A stretch of 59,181 nucleotides of DNA from Chlorobium ferrooxidans DSM 13031 (GCF_000168715.1 NZ_AASE01000017.1:1-59181); one strand, 5' to 3'; positions 1 through 8,284 are shown, counted from the stretch's first letter. Notes: generated by a model from the sequence alone, not told the origin. Numbers and translations: made by a program.

Positions 1-671
1 GCCGGATTCCACCCCCGCCGATTGAGAAACCCTGCGGGCAGGATGTTCATCCGATAGAGCTTCCGAAAATCGGGAGCCTGACGGATATCGGCAATATCGA
101 CCTCAAAACCGCTATCGGGCGCCGCGAAAGCTGCCGCACCTACAGCGATCTCCCCCTCTCCCTTGAGGAGCTCTCCTTCCTGCTCTGGGCTACCCAGGGA
201 ATAAAGCTCAAACTCGATGCAGGCCACGCCCTGAGGACGGTACCCTCAGCAGGATGCCGCCACGCTTTTGAAACCCTGCTCTGCATTTTGAACGTAACCG
301 GTCTTGAAAAAGGGATCTACCGCTACCTGCCCGTTGAACACCAGCTCATCCTGGAAGAGCAGGTTGAACACCTGGAAGAGCGGGTAACGAGAGCCGCGCT
401 CGGCCAGCCATTCCCCGGAGATGCCGCCGTCACCTTCATCTGGACAGTAATCCCCTATCGCATGGAGTGGCGATATGGTCTGGCCGCCCATAAAGTGATC
501 GCCCTTGACGCCGGTCACGTCTGCCAGAACCTCTATCTGGCCTGCGAGGCAATAAACGCAGGAACCTGCGCCATTGCAGCCTATGACCAGGAGGTGATGG
601 ACCGGCTGCTGAATATTGACGGAGAGGAGGAGTTCACCATCTACCTTGCTCCGGTTGGAAAGAAACGGTAA
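1..671 (+). CDS. SagB/ThcOx-family nitroreductase, C-terminal part (5' end outside window)
   Basis: The reading frame is open from base 3 to the TAA at 669-671, so 223 codons are visible and the start lies left of the window. Near the visible N-terminus is a run typical of SagB-type FMN dehydrogenases: GRRESCRTYSDLPLSLEEL, then LLWATQGI and TVPSAGCRHAFETL. The C-terminal half carries the nitroreductase helix DAGHVCQNLYLACEA and the closing strand TIYLAPVGKK. Family members are FMN oxidoreductases; some oxidise azolines in peptide maturation, but many stand-alone copies have no known substrate. No RiPP genes are visible next to it, so a stand-alone role is more likely. The downstream gene is convergent and its stop codon lies 1 base away. 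Confidence 0.85.
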   Translation, partial: RIPPPPIEKPCGQDVHPIELPKIGSLTDIGNIDLKTAIGRRESCRTYSDLPLSLEELSFLLWATQGIKLKLDAGHALRTVPSAGCRHAFETLLCILNVTGLEKGIYRYLPVEHQLILEEQVEHLEERVTRAALGQPFPGDAAVTFIWTVIPYRMEWRYGLAAHKVIALDAGHVCQNLYLACEAINAGTCAIAAYDQEVMDRLLNIDGEEEFTIYLAPVGKKR

Positions 672-672
672 C

Positions 673-1550
673 TCAAGGTATTGCTGCGAACACTTCAAGC
701 TCCCTTTTCAGGGGTGAACCTTCGCAGAAGGTGCACTCCATGCGCCTCCATGCCGGAAGCACATCATGCTCGATCCACTGCCAGCGGAGGCGGGAATCGG
801 TGACACTTTTCATGCCGGTCAGGGTTTCGAAATAACCCGAATATGTTGAAAATGAGGCTCTGACTCCTCCGGAAAAATCAAGCTCGCTGCCGAAGGAGAT
901 TAAAATCCTCCCCTGCTGGCTGATAGCATCAAAAATCGCTGCAATGTCGAGATCTGTTCATGGGGCAACAAAAGCACATTGCCCTCCCAGATGAGCGCGC
1001 GGGCACGCTCTTCCTCAACTCCACGCTTGAGCAGTTGCTCTCCCTCATCAATCAGCCTGAAGCCCTCAAAGAGAAACTCCTGCTCCCTCGGTCCGCAGCA
1101 TTTTTCCACTGCACCAAACCCGCTTTCGAGAAAAAGCGCATGGGCCCATCCGATATCGGTAAAGATATTGTTGTTACCGAGCCGCAGCTGATCAAGGTCG
1201 GCAAGAAAAAACTGCTGAGCGGCAGCCGAATGCATAAAGGATGGAATAAAAAGCAGGTTGTTCAAGCTGTTCTGCAACAGTTTACCCGCATCAAATGAGG
1301 AAAGGCCTCCTTCTTGCTCATCGGTGCTCTCTCTGTGCTCCGGAGCATGAAGCAGCTCGCAAACCCCAAGCGCCACACCGACCTGCCGCGAGGCAAAGGC
1401 CGCCATGCCGCTCCACTTGAAGAGCTCTGGCTTCTCAAGATACCAGCGGGCATAGTGCGCGGTGATGGCCCGGTTGCGATCCGCAATCCTGTCGAGCGGC
1501 GGCAGCCGGCGTTCAAGCAGTTCAATCCACTCCTCTTTTGATCGGGCCAT
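673..1550 (-). pseudogene. frameshifted DUF2515-like hypothetical protein
   Basis: Two reading frames on the minus strand join into one protein of about 290 residues. Frame 1 runs from ATG at 1550 (MARSKEEWIELLERRLPPLD) through LIWEGNVLLLPHEQ, then soon hits a stop at 900-902. Shifting frame by one base near 950-965 continues as DLDIAAIFDAISQQGRILIS, then FGSELDFSGG, and on to SPLKRELEVFAAIP with TGA at 673-675. The continued part has normal amino-acid composition and ends exactly where the convergent neighbour ends, so the join is convincing. The N-terminal run with RNRAITAHYARWYL and KWSGMAAFASRQVG recalls DUF2515 (YppC-like) proteins of unknown function; this match is from memory and tentative. 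The break lies beside a GGGG run, so it could be a sequencing error rather than a dead gene. Confidence 0.6.
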
Positions 1551-1663
1551 AGCATTGCAGTCTGGTTCAATGAAGTATATGTTCTCTGCATTCTAAACAG
1601 AGAACCGGGCCGAATAATTTACCTCGCGGTAAAATCCGCAAAAAAATGAGTCCCGATAATTAC

Positions 1664-1800
1664 GTGCTGCGCTATACCTCGTCATGAACGATTTGAGTGC
1701 GAGACCGACGGAGCGCAAAAACCGGAGTGTACTCAGAGTACATGAGGATTTTGAGCACCGGACCAACGAAGCAATCAGAGTGCGCAACCGATTTATCGAT
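1664..1800. repeat. dispersed intergenic element, copy 1 (degenerate ends)
   Basis: This 137-bp stretch aligns with 6197-6339 and 48866-49013. Shared blocks are the CGATTTGAGTG start region, GAGCGCA-AAACCGGA, a near-palindrome (here TGTACTCAGAGTACA, two 7-bp arms around one base), TGAGGATTT-GAGCACCG, AACGAAGCAATC and a GATTTAT end. The left terminal repeat is weak (GCTATACCTCGTC against ACTATAAATCGTC) and the right one is largely lost. It lies just past the stop of the VIT-family gene. Confidence 0.75.
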
Positions 1801-1803
1801 GAA

Positions 1804-2499
1804 CTATACGACCGCTCCGAATATCCTTCCGACCCCCGCCGTCAACCCCATGGCAAGCGCACCCCAAAAGGCAACACGGAGTGCTCCTTTCAGAAGCGAT
1901 GCCCCGCCTGCCCAGGCTGCCATTCCACCAAGAAAGAGCAGGGAAACAAGCGCGGTTGCGGAGGTAACTTCGGCAATCCAGGGTGAAGGGGCAAGCAGAG
2001 CTGCGCCTATCGGGATAACCGCACCGGCAACAAATGAGAGCGCGGAGGAGAGTGCCGCCTGGATCGGCCGTGCCCGCAGGGTATCGGTAATGCCGAGCTC
2101 ATCACGTGCATGTGCTCCGAGAGCATCCTTCTGCATCAGGCTCACCGCTACGCGCAGTGCGAGCGGCTCTTCAAGTCCGCGACTCACATAGATAGCGGTC
2201 AGCTCCTCCAGTTCATGCTCCGGATCCTCCGCCAGCTCGCGCTTTTCGCGCGCAATATCGGCCTCCTCGGTGTCGGCCTGGGACTGCACCGATACATACT
2301 CCCCCGCTGCCATTGACATGGCTCCGGCGACAAGACCCGCTACCCCTGTCAGCAAAATACTCTGTTCGGAGGAACCTGCAGCAGCTACGCCTATCAAGAG
2401 ACTTGCTGTCGAGATGGTGCCGTCATTTGCCCCAAGCACTGCAGCGCGAAGCCAGCCGATTCGATCCGAGCGGTGTGACTCCCTGTGAATAAATGACAT
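1804..2499 (-). CDS. VIT1/CCC1-family Fe2+/Mn2+ transporter
   Basis: The product (231 residues) belongs to the VIT/CCC1 family of iron/manganese transporters in the inner membrane. The signature is at the N-terminus: WLRAAVLGANDGTISTASLL, then a second helix GVAGLVAGAMSMAAGEYVSV. A hydrophilic acidic stretch follows (about residues 78-140, EEADIAREKRELAEDPEHELEEL), then three more hydrophobic helices; this five-helix plan with a charged middle loop is usual for the family. I chose ATG at 2499 because AGGAG sits 9 bases upstream; a TTG two codons earlier would be too close to that site. Bacterial members usually export or store Fe2+ or Mn2+; the direction here is not shown. The gene stands alone with a dispersed repeat just past its stop. 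Confidence 0.9.
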   Translation of the reverse strand: MSFIHRESHRSDRIGWLRAAVLGANDGTISTASLLIGVAAAGSSEQSILLTGVAGLVAGAMSMAAGEYVSVQSQADTEEADIAREKRELAEDPEHELEELTAIYVSRGLEEPLALRVAVSLMQKDALGAHARDELGITDTLRARPIQAALSSALSFVAGAVIPIGAALLAPSPWIAEVTSATALVSLLFLGGMAAWAGGASLLKGALRVAFWGALAMGLTAGVGRIFGAVV

Positions 2500-2524
2500 A
2501 GTCAAGATCTCCTGTTATTCCTGT

Positions 2525-3355
2525 TTACGGCAATAGTGCAAAAATTCGGGCAGGTGAGCCGGTGCCATCCTTTATCAGCATCGGTATAACATAGAGCATT
2601 GCCCCCTTTTCGGGCAGTCTGTCAAGAGCGGCAATATTTTCAATCGCGAGTTTATCGGCCTCAAAACAGATCCGGTGCACCTTAAACTCCTTTGAGTCGC
2701 CGGGATCAATGCTCGGGGTATCGAGCCCTATCCCCTTGATATTACGCGCTTTGACAAGAAACGTAGCGACCTCGGGCGAAAAGCCCGGAAAGTTCAGTTC
2801 CGAAAGAGCCGCCGCTCCTGTTTTCAGGGTTCCAAGCACCAGTTTCCGGTCGGGATAGTATTTCGTATCAATGCCGGTGTACATGAGCACCCATGCATGC
2901 TCCGGCAGGCGGCCATGTTTGGCCTCCCATTGCAAAACATCGTTTACCGTCAGCCGGTAAGCTCTGTTCTTCATACATGCGGCAACAACATCAATTTTAA
3001 CCGCCGGTCCGATCCATTCGTCAAGCGCAATACGGTCAATGGTCCGGCCTTTTTCCGCAAAATGTATGGGGGCATCAACATGGGTGCCGCCGTGCTCGGC
3101 AGCTCCATAGTTATTGGAGGCATACCACCACCCGCCCGGAGTAACCTTCCACTCCAGTTTGGTCAGGCTAAAGGGTTCGGCGGTCGGCCAGTAGATGGTG
3201 TTTTCGTCAAACGGATAGGTCATGTCAAGCAGTTTTTCACCCGAAGGCGCAGCCGCATGAGGTGACGCGGCAGAGGGAGTTCCCCCAAGCAGCATGAGTG
3301 AAAAAAGAACCGGTAGTGTATACTTCCTGAAAGCGCTGAAATTGATTATAGTCAT
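2525..3355 (-). CDS. exported cyclase-family hydrolase (kynurenine formamidase-like)
   Basis: The protein (about 276 residues) starts with a signal peptide (positive NFSAFRKY, hydrophobic TLPVLFSLMLLGG, cleavage near PSAAS). The mature part is a PF04199 cyclase: the metal-binding signature HGGTHVDAPIHF is present, with an upstream DMTYPFDENTIYWP strand and downstream GIGLDTPSIDPGDS. Family members are metal-dependent amide or lactone hydrolases such as N-formylkynurenine formamidase; a periplasmic copy without tryptophan-degradation neighbours has no assigned substrate. GGGAGG lies just ahead of two ATGs (3358 and 3355); 3355 has the better spacing. A GTG 12 codons upstream of the chosen ATG is possible but lacks a site. 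Confidence 0.88.
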   Translation of the reverse strand: MTIINFSAFRKYTLPVLFSLMLLGGTPSAASPHAAAPSGEKLLDMTYPFDENTIYWPTAEPFSLTKLEWKVTPGGWWYASNNYGAAEHGGTHVDAPIHFAEKGRTIDRIALDEWIGPAVKIDVVAACMKNRAYRLTVNDVLQWEAKHGRLPEHAWVLMYTGIDTKYYPDRKLVLGTLKTGAAALSELNFPGFSPEVATFLVKARNIKGIGLDTPSIDPGDSKEFKVHRICFEADKLAIENIAALDRLPEKGAMLYVIPMLIKDGTGSPARIFALLP

Positions 3356-3575
3356 CATCTCCTCCCTGTTTAGCCGTTCAGCCGGAAACTGCACTGTACG
3401 TGCAAGTTACAAAAATGAGATCGGAGAATCTCATGCCGAGCACTTCTCAACAGACCTCCCCGCAATGCTCCGCTCACCGGTCATCAACCGTACACTTGCA
3501 ATTTTACTTTGCATCTCTCTGCATTCATGCTATTATTCAACAAACATACGCAGCCAAAACTAACCACTGCCCATA

Positions 3576-4139
3576 ATGAACCGACCATTGCGAACCCTTG
3601 CCCTCATGTTCGGGCTTCTTGCCACCCTGCTCCCTCTCTCCGTTTACGGTGCACCGGCACTGGATCGCGCAAACACCATCTACCTTGACCTTCCCGCCGG
3701 CCGGGTTGTCATCCGATTGCTTCCCGATCTCGCCCCCCGCCATGTAGCGCGCATCAAGGAGCTGACCCGTAAAGGGTTTTATGACGCTCTCTCCTTCCAC
3801 CGCGTTATTCCCGGATTTATGGCCCAGACCGGTGACCCGCAGGGCGACGGGTCAGGCGGTTCCGGACAGCAGCTTAAAGCGGAATTTTCTCGACAGCAGC
3901 ATATCCGTGGCACCGTCTCGATGGCCCGCGCTTCTGATCCGAACAGCGGCGACAGCCAGTTTTTCATCTGCTTTGCACCGGCACCCTTCCTCGACGGGCA
4001 GTACACAATCTGGGGGCAGGTTGTATCAGGAATGGAGTTTGTCGACAAGGTCAGGGCCGGTTCACAATTCAATAATGGCATGGTCTCCAATCCCACCAGA
4101 ATCGTGCGGATGAGGGTCGCCCCGGATGTTAAACCGTGA
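3576..4139 (+). CDS. exported cyclophilin-type peptidyl-prolyl isomerase
   Basis: The 187-residue product has a cleavable signal peptide (MNRPLRTLALMFGLLATLLP, cleavage near VYGAPA) and a single cyclophilin domain. The catalytic segment FHRVIPGFMAQTGDPQGDG holds the Arg of the active site, and GTVSMARASDPNSGDSQFF plus FLDGQYTIWGQVVSG complete the fold. The residue matching the cyclosporin-contacting Trp of human CypA is Phe, as in most bacterial proteins. It should act as a periplasmic proline isomerase in envelope protein folding, like PpiA. No clear ribosome-binding site precedes the ATG. It is divergent from the cyclase gene, sharing a 220-bp intergenic space. Confidence 0.93.
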   Translation: MNRPLRTLALMFGLLATLLPLSVYGAPALDRANTIYLDLPAGRVVIRLLPDLAPRHVARIKELTRKGFYDALSFHRVIPGFMAQTGDPQGDGSGGSGQQLKAEFSRQQHIRGTVSMARASDPNSGDSQFFICFAPAPFLDGQYTIWGQVVSGMEFVDKVRAGSQFNNGMVSNPTRIVRMRVAPDVKP

Positions 4140-4237
4140 GTTTGAGTAATGGGAAAGGAACTTGCGGGATGAAGCCGTGAGAGCAATCGAAAAGCTTGTG
4201 ACCCGGAGGGATGGGTGTGCTCTCTTTCTTTGTGGCC

Positions 4238-4486
4238 TTACTCTACGGCGATATAATCAGTTGTTTTTGACGGGTCCTCAATTACCGGCAGTCCGAAAAA
4301 CAGCTCCACTCCGCCAACACGCTTTGGCGCAGTCACCTTCTTGCTGAAATCGTCCCGTATCCGCTTCATCAGTTCAGGATGAACCGTTACGGATACGGGA
4401 TTTTTGATGGCACGGAATCCATAAAACATTGCGGCTATAATCTTTTCACGAAAAAAATCTCCACCCACCTCATACGTTGTTTCCAT
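4238..4486 (-). CDS. small conserved-looking hypothetical protein (82 aa)
   Basis: A soluble, mixed-charge protein of 82 residues, starting METTYEVGGDFFREKIIAA, with no signal peptide or membrane segment. GAAGGG precedes the ATG by about 4 bases, which supports a real gene. I do not recognise the family. The C-terminal half (VGGVELFFGLPVIEDPSKTT) looks like an edge strand plus loop. It has no clear operon partner: the upstream VOC gene ends 67 bases away on the same strand and could be co-transcribed. Confidence 0.6.
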   Translation of the reverse strand: METTYEVGGDFFREKIIAAMFYGFRAIKNPVSVTVHPELMKRIRDDFSKKVTAPKRVGGVELFFGLPVIEDPSKTTDYIAVE

Positions 4487-4553
4487 TTTCCCTTCAATGT
4501 TGGTTACAAAAACTTTTCTTCATTCACGACTGAATGAGCCGGTCAGCTCACCC

Positions 4554-4949
4554 TTATGTAAAGTATTTCCTGAACTCCTCGTCCGGTTCACGATCTGAAT
4601 AGATATAGAGGGAGATGCCGTTGGGGTCCTTGACAACAAAACCCCGATCACCCCAGGGATGGTCTTCGAGCGGAACAACCACATGCAGCCCTGCCTGTGT
4701 CAGACGCAAGTGCTCCTCATCAACGTCATCCACCATAAAGTTGTAGATAAGTCCCGCACCACTGCTCAGCTCGTGCTCCGGCTTCACGGGCGCCATGAAC
4801 TGCAGGGTTGAAACCGGTGAACCGAACTCAAGGATTACATACCAGCCACAATCAAAGGTAACTCTTGCCCCGAAATATCGGAGATAAAAATCCCGCGTCT
4901 CCTCTACGCGGCTGGTGGTAAAGGCCGCTGACACTCTATTAGCTCTCAT
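4554..4949 (-). CDS. VOC/glyoxalase-like protein
   Basis: A 131-residue single-unit vicinal-oxygen-chelate protein: the first beta-alpha-beta module (VSAAFTTSRVEETRDFYLRYFG) is followed by GWYVILEFGSPVSTLQFM and the second module (LIYNFMVDDVDEEHLRLTQAG), with the end KDPNGISLYIYSD typical of the family. The ATG at 4949 overlaps the stop of the upstream gene (ATGA), and GGGGAG lies in that gene's last codons, so the longer reading starting at 4973 is unlikely. Members include glyoxalases, dioxygenases and bleomycin-binding proteins; nothing here tells which. Translational coupling suggests it works with the PPOX-fold protein before it. Confidence 0.85.
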   Translation of the reverse strand: MRANRVSAAFTTSRVEETRDFYLRYFGARVTFDCGWYVILEFGSPVSTLQFMAPVKPEHELSSGAGLIYNFMVDDVDEEHLRLTQAGLHVVVPLEDHPWGDRGFVVKDPNGISLYIYSDREPDEEFRKYFT

Positions 4950-5458
4950 TTTTTCTCCCCGGCTGCACTCCATATCTGCCTTGCGGCATACCCCTCAAGT
5001 TTGAGCCCCATGGAGAGCATCTCTATACGGTCGGGTATCACCTCAATCATCTTGCCGAACCAGTGTTCAGCCCACGCCTGGGGACGACCAAAAAGTTTGA
5101 ACGCCTCACTGAAACCGGCATCCTCCCTGCTGATCAGCCTTGCATGGCCGCTTATCTGCAGGCCGGTGATATCCTCTATCTCATCGGAGAACTCCGCTTT
5201 CGGGTCGAAGATACCAACGCTGACGTCCGGGTTTTGCATGATGTTGCCGAGCTTGAGGCCCGGTTCGCCGGCCATGTAGAGGGTGAACCCCTTCGAGCGG
5301 AAAAGAATAGGTGTTGAACGCGGCTCATTGTCACGGCTGGTCGAAAGCACGCAGAGACGCCGGGAGGCGAGAAAGTTCAGGATACGCGCTTCAAGCTCTC
5401 CCTGCGCAAGCAGTCTTTCGACTTTTTTCGTAAAGATTTCGGGAACCTGTTCACTCAT
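4946..5458 (-). CDS. pyridoxamine 5'-phosphate oxidase-fold FMN protein
   Basis: The 170-residue protein has the PPOX-like split-barrel pattern: LNFLASRRLCVLSTSRDNEPRS, then LYMAGEPGLKLGNIMQNPDVSVGIFDP and GLQISGHARLIS. Such proteins bind flavin (FMN, sometimes F420 or haem) and act as small oxidoreductases or flavin stores; the vitamin B6 enzyme itself is longer and carries other signatures, so I do not call PdxH. The gene starts 200 bp from the next divergent gene and is translationally coupled (ATGA) to the VOC gene after it. Substrate unknown. Confidence 0.85.
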   Translation of the reverse strand: MSEQVPEIFTKKVERLLAQGELEARILNFLASRRLCVLSTSRDNEPRSTPILFRSKGFTLYMAGEPGLKLGNIMQNPDVSVGIFDPKAEFSDEIEDITGLQISGHARLISREDAGFSEAFKLFGRPQAWAEHWFGKMIEVIPDRIEMLSMGLKLEGYAARQIWSAAGEKK

Positions 5459-5574
5459 CTCCGCTCCTCGGTTGTGAAGGTTGAAAATACCTCTCCTCTA
5501 TCATAAAGATCAGCAAATTCCGCGATTATACGCAAGGCTTTTTAGCTCCGCTCCCGGATGAGGAGCTCTGATAT

Positions 5575-5603
5575 TTGAACATACGCCCTGCACCCCGTAC
5601 ATT
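5575..5603 (+). promoter_or_regulatory. possible sigma70-type promoter
   Basis: TTGAAC (5575-5580), a 17-base spacer and TACATT (5598-5603) precede the ATG at 5663 by 60 bases. Five of six and four of six positions match the consensus hexamers. This is a pattern match only. Confidence 0.35.
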
Positions 5604-5662
5604 GGTTATACATGACTCTTTGCAATAGGGCACGCTATGAACGTTAATCAAGGAGAAGATCC

Positions 5663-6139
5663 ATGAGTAAGAACGCTAACACGGAGTTACTTGAATCCGC
5701 CAGAAAGAAGTTTGCGAGATTCAGGGAGCTCAGCAATGAGTTCGGAGAGGAGATGGCATGGGAAACGATGCTCGAAGGGTTCCCCGAGCTGCAGAAGGAG
5801 CGCATGGGCCCGCTGCTTGCACTGCCGACCCTCATCGAAGGCTTCCGGAAATCCATCCCCATCTTCAATGCAATCGGCATGGATATGGTGGCCGTGGACA
5901 TCTCAAACCGGGGTATCGATGCCGCCCTTGAAATCCAGAAGGTCTGCCCCTATCTGGAAGCAGGCAATGAGTTCGGGTTTGATATACCCTGCCATGTGAT
6001 CTGCGAGCTTGATATGGAGGCGACCCGCAGGGCTTTCCCGGAAATGGAGGGAGAAATTCTGAGCCGGCAGGCATACGGCAGCCCGGTCTGCATCTTCAAG
6101 TACGAACGTCCGGCAAAAAAGAGTGCAGAAGCAGGCTGA
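5663..6139 (+). CDS. putative ATC hydrolase-like protein (158 aa)
   Basis: A soluble 158-residue protein with an excellent ribosome-binding site (AAGGAG, 7 bases before ATG). The N-terminal third is helical (LLESARKKFARFRELSNEFG). The second half, GMDMVAVDISNRGIDAALEI, then KVCPYLEAGNEFG, IPCHVICELDMEATRRAFPE and a final YGSPVCIFKYER, has the Cys placement and C-terminal strand I associate with the L-2-amino-thiazoline-4-carboxylic acid hydrolase family (PF14196). That assignment is from memory and moderate at best. Cysteines in CPY, CHVIC and VCIF could be functional. It stands alone between a possible promoter and a dispersed repeat. Confidence 0.7.
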   Translation: MSKNANTELLESARKKFARFRELSNEFGEEMAWETMLEGFPELQKERMGPLLALPTLIEGFRKSIPIFNAIGMDMVAVDISNRGIDAALEIQKVCPYLEAGNEFGFDIPCHVICELDMEATRRAFPEMEGEILSRQAYGSPVCIFKYERPAKKSAEAG

Positions 6140-6196
6140 CCTTCAATCCGGCAACCAACCACCTCAAGTTCTCCTCCTGGTGGGGGGAAAATCGTC

Positions 6197-6339
6197 GGGA
6201 ATCACTATAAATCGTCAAGAGCGATTTGAGTGAGCGGGCGAATGATGCGCAGAAACCGGAATGTACACTGAGTACTTGAGGATTTCGAGCACCGCTCAAC
6301 GAAGCAATCAGATTGCGTAATAGATTTATTGGGATGCCC
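6197..6339. repeat. dispersed intergenic element, copy 2 with terminal inverted repeats
   Basis: The left end GGGAATCACTATAAATC and the reverse complement of the right end, GGGCATCCCAATAAATC, match at 14 of 17 positions. The inside carries the shared blocks GCGATTTGAG, GCGCAGAAACCGGAATGTAC, GAGTACTTGAGGATTTCGAG and CAACGAAGCAATCAGA. It fills the gap between two genes and ends 11 bases before the next start. Confidence 0.8.
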
Positions 6340-6350
6340 TTATTTCAATC

Positions 6351-7151
6351 ATGAACAGCATGGGAGAACTCTTTTCCTTATCCGACCTCCGCACACTCTC
6401 ATACGGCACCACCATTGCCTGCGGAGTGCTCTTCTGGATCATCGAAGGGCTCAAGCCCTTCTTCTCCACTGTGCAGAAGCGAGGCCTCCATGCCAGGCTC
6501 AACCTTTCAATAGCCGCCCTGAATCTCTTGATCCTGCTCCCTTCGGGTATCCTCATGGCCTTCATGCTGGAGTGGTCGAATAGCCTCTGGCCGGGAATCG
6601 GGATGCTGAACCTCCCGCCCGCTCCCGAAGCGATCCTGATCATCCTGCTTATCGACCTCTGGATGTACCTCTGGCATCGTCTTAACCATGAAACAAGAGT
6701 GCTCTGGCGCTTCCACTCCGTACACCACAGCGATGCCACCCTCGATGTTACGTCAAGCTGGCGCTTCCACTGGATGGAGATCCTCTTCTCGGAGCTGCTG
6801 CGCCTCCCCCTCTTCATGCTGATGGGGGCGGGTATCGAACACCTGCTGCTCTACTCGCTCTTCATGACACCGGTCATTGAGTTCCACCACAGCAACCTCT
6901 CCATTCCGCCCGCACTGGATCGAGTCGCCCGGTTCATCATCCCCTCCCCCATGATGCACCGCCTGCATCATTCGAAGCTCATGAGCGAACACAACACCAA
7001 CTACGGCAGCATGCTCTCCTTCTGGGACCGACTCTTCGGGACCTTTCTCTTTAAAGAGAATCTCGACGATCTTCAGATCGGACTCGACGGTGAAAGCGAC
7101 TCCCGGAATCAGCAGCTCTTCGCCCTGCTCCAAAGGCCGTTCCGTTCGTAG
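6351..7151 (+). CDS. membrane sterol desaturase / fatty acid hydroxylase-family protein
   Basis: The 266-residue product has hydrophobic helices at about 20-33, 50-75 and 100-115 and the histidine boxes of the di-iron membrane hydroxylase superfamily (PF04116): HRLNH near 123, HSVHH near 137, EFHHS near 190 and HRLHH near 217. These ligate two iron atoms in an O2-using active site. An O2-dependent enzyme is odd for a strict anaerobe, but such genes do occur in anaerobic phototrophs, with lipids or carotenoids as candidate substrates. Met1 or Met4 could be the start. It converges with the rhodanese gene, leaving 5 bases between stops. Confidence 0.88.
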   Translation: MNSMGELFSLSDLRTLSYGTTIACGVLFWIIEGLKPFFSTVQKRGLHARLNLSIAALNLLILLPSGILMAFMLEWSNSLWPGIGMLNLPPAPEAILIILLIDLWMYLWHRLNHETRVLWRFHSVHHSDATLDVTSSWRFHWMEILFSELLRLPLFMLMGAGIEHLLLYSLFMTPVIEFHHSNLSIPPALDRVARFIIPSPMMHRLHHSKLMSEHNTNYGSMLSFWDRLFGTFLFKENLDDLQIGLDGESDSRNQQLFALLQRPFRS

Positions 7152-7160
7152 CAAGGCTAC
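7148..7160. other. hairpin carrying both convergent stop codons
   Basis: GTAGC-AAG-GCTAC: the left arm supplies the TAG of the hydroxylase gene (7149-7151) and the right arm, read on the minus strand, the TAG of the rhodanese gene (7159-7157). There is no T-run, so I do not call it a terminator. Confidence 0.5.
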
Positions 7161-7621
7161 CTGCGGCGTTCAACCATCATACCCCAAATCGGATCGTAGC
7201 GGTGGATATCGTCCGTCACGCCTTCTGCATTGACGACCGGACGGCCCTCGTTATACCAGCGAAAGATGCCGCCGCTGAGGTTGCGCCAGCTGCCGGCCCC
7301 CGCCTTGGCGCAAGCACTCTCCACCCGTTCGAGCAGATCCGAACTGCGCTGGCCGACCGAACAGTAAACGATAAGGTCGCGCCCTTTTAGAAGTGAACCG
7401 TAACGTGCGGTAAAGTCATCCTGAGAGGTATCCGGATTGATAGGGAGAGCGCCCGCAATATGACTCACTTCATACTCCTCTGCGGTGCGGGTGTCAAACA
7501 GTAACGGCGGATCCGCTCCGGCAAGCATAGCCGCAAGTTCATAGCTCTTCAGGTGTTCCACCCGGTGTGTCCGCTCGATCAGGGTGATGGCTCTGTCGAG
7601 CAGCCAGTCAGGCGCGAACAT
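7157..7621 (-). CDS. rhodanese-domain sulfurtransferase
   Basis: The 154-residue protein holds one rhodanese domain: [20 protein letters not shown] is the CH2A-type entry and [17 protein letters not shown] the active-site loop, with Cys in CSVGQRS as the persulfide carrier. The next segment, [18 protein letters not shown], closes the domain. An N-terminal helix (about residues 1-25) and a C-terminal tail ending WGMMVERRR extend beyond the core. It would move sulfane sulfur, plausible in an organism living on reduced sulfur. Its start overlaps the end of the exonuclease gene by 14 bases, so the two are probably co-transcribed, though a common task is not obvious. Confidence 0.9.
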   Translation of the reverse strand: MFAPDWLLDRAITLIERTHRVEHLKSYELAAMLAGADPPLLFDTRTAEEYEVSHIAGALPINPDTSQDDFTARYGSLLKGRDLIVYCSVGQRSSDLLERVESACAKAGAGSWRNLSGGIFRWYNEGRPVVNAEGVTDDIHRYDPIWGMMVERRR

Positions 7622-8267
7622 CCCCGCCCTCCTCTCCTGTTTTCACAGCAGCCAGGTTGGTAAGATACCGGTGCGTATAGAGTTTATCAACCCTTGAGAG
7701 TTCACACAGCTGGTCAAAGAAAACTGTCGGCATGCCGTATTGCCGGCGAATCCGCTCGATCATGGAGAGCCACAATTGTGCGGTCATCTCGGCATCTGCC
7801 AGTGCGCGGTGAAACACGCCGGTCTGCCTGATGCCCGCGTGCGAAACGAGCGTCTGCAGTCTGTGGTTCGGAGAGTCCTGATAAATCCTTCTTGAGACAA
7901 GCAGAGAGCAGCAGCAGGAGCCTTCATAGGCACGTTTCGCCCGCTTGAGCTCGAAATCAAGAAAACGGCGGTCGAATGCGGCATTATGTGCAACGATATT
8001 CCGTCCGGCTATGAACTCTGAAAACTCGGCCATCACCTCTTCACAACAGGGCTGGCCTTTGAGCATCTCATTGGTGATACCGGTATAGCCTTCGATAAAC
8101 TGGCTTATCCGGAAACCGGGATTCATCAGCTTCTGAAAACGCCCGACAATCTCCCCCTCCTCAAGCAGCACCGCACCGATCTCGATAGCCCGGTCACCAT
8201 ACTCCGGTGACAATCCTGTCGTCTCGAAATCGAGCACCACAACACTCTCCGCCAGTTTTCGCTGCAT
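7608..8267 (-). CDS. DEDDh 3'-5' exonuclease (DnaQ/epsilon-like)
   Basis: The protein (219 residues from the chosen start) is an exonuclease of the DnaQ superfamily: Exo[12 protein letters not shown] with the first Asp-Glu pair, Exo[19 protein letters not shown], and Exo[17 protein letters not shown] with His and Asp. It would remove nucleotides from DNA 3' ends; a separate polymerase III alpha is not nearby, and stand-alone copies often act in repair. I start it at the ATG at 8267 ([10 protein letters not shown]), since a reading from 8312 would run through the terminal repeat of the adjacent transposon-like unit. Confidence 0.9.
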   Translation of the reverse strand: MQRKLAESVVVLDFETTGLSPEYGDRAIEIGAVLLEEGEIVGRFQKLMNPGFRISQFIEGYTGITNEMLKGQPCCEEVMAEFSEFIAGRNIVAHNAAFDRRFLDFELKRAKRAYEGSCCCSLLVSRRIYQDSPNHRLQTLVSHAGIRQTGVFHRALADAEMTAQLWLSMIERIRRQYGMPTVFFDQLCELSRVDKLYTHRYLTNLAAVKTGEEGGDVRA

Positions 8268-8284
8268 TGCACATTTTTTATTTT

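Noticed and set aside
5541..5567. AGCTCC...GGAGCT hairpin as a terminator
   Set aside because: It lies between divergent starts, and the T-run is on the wrong side for either gene.
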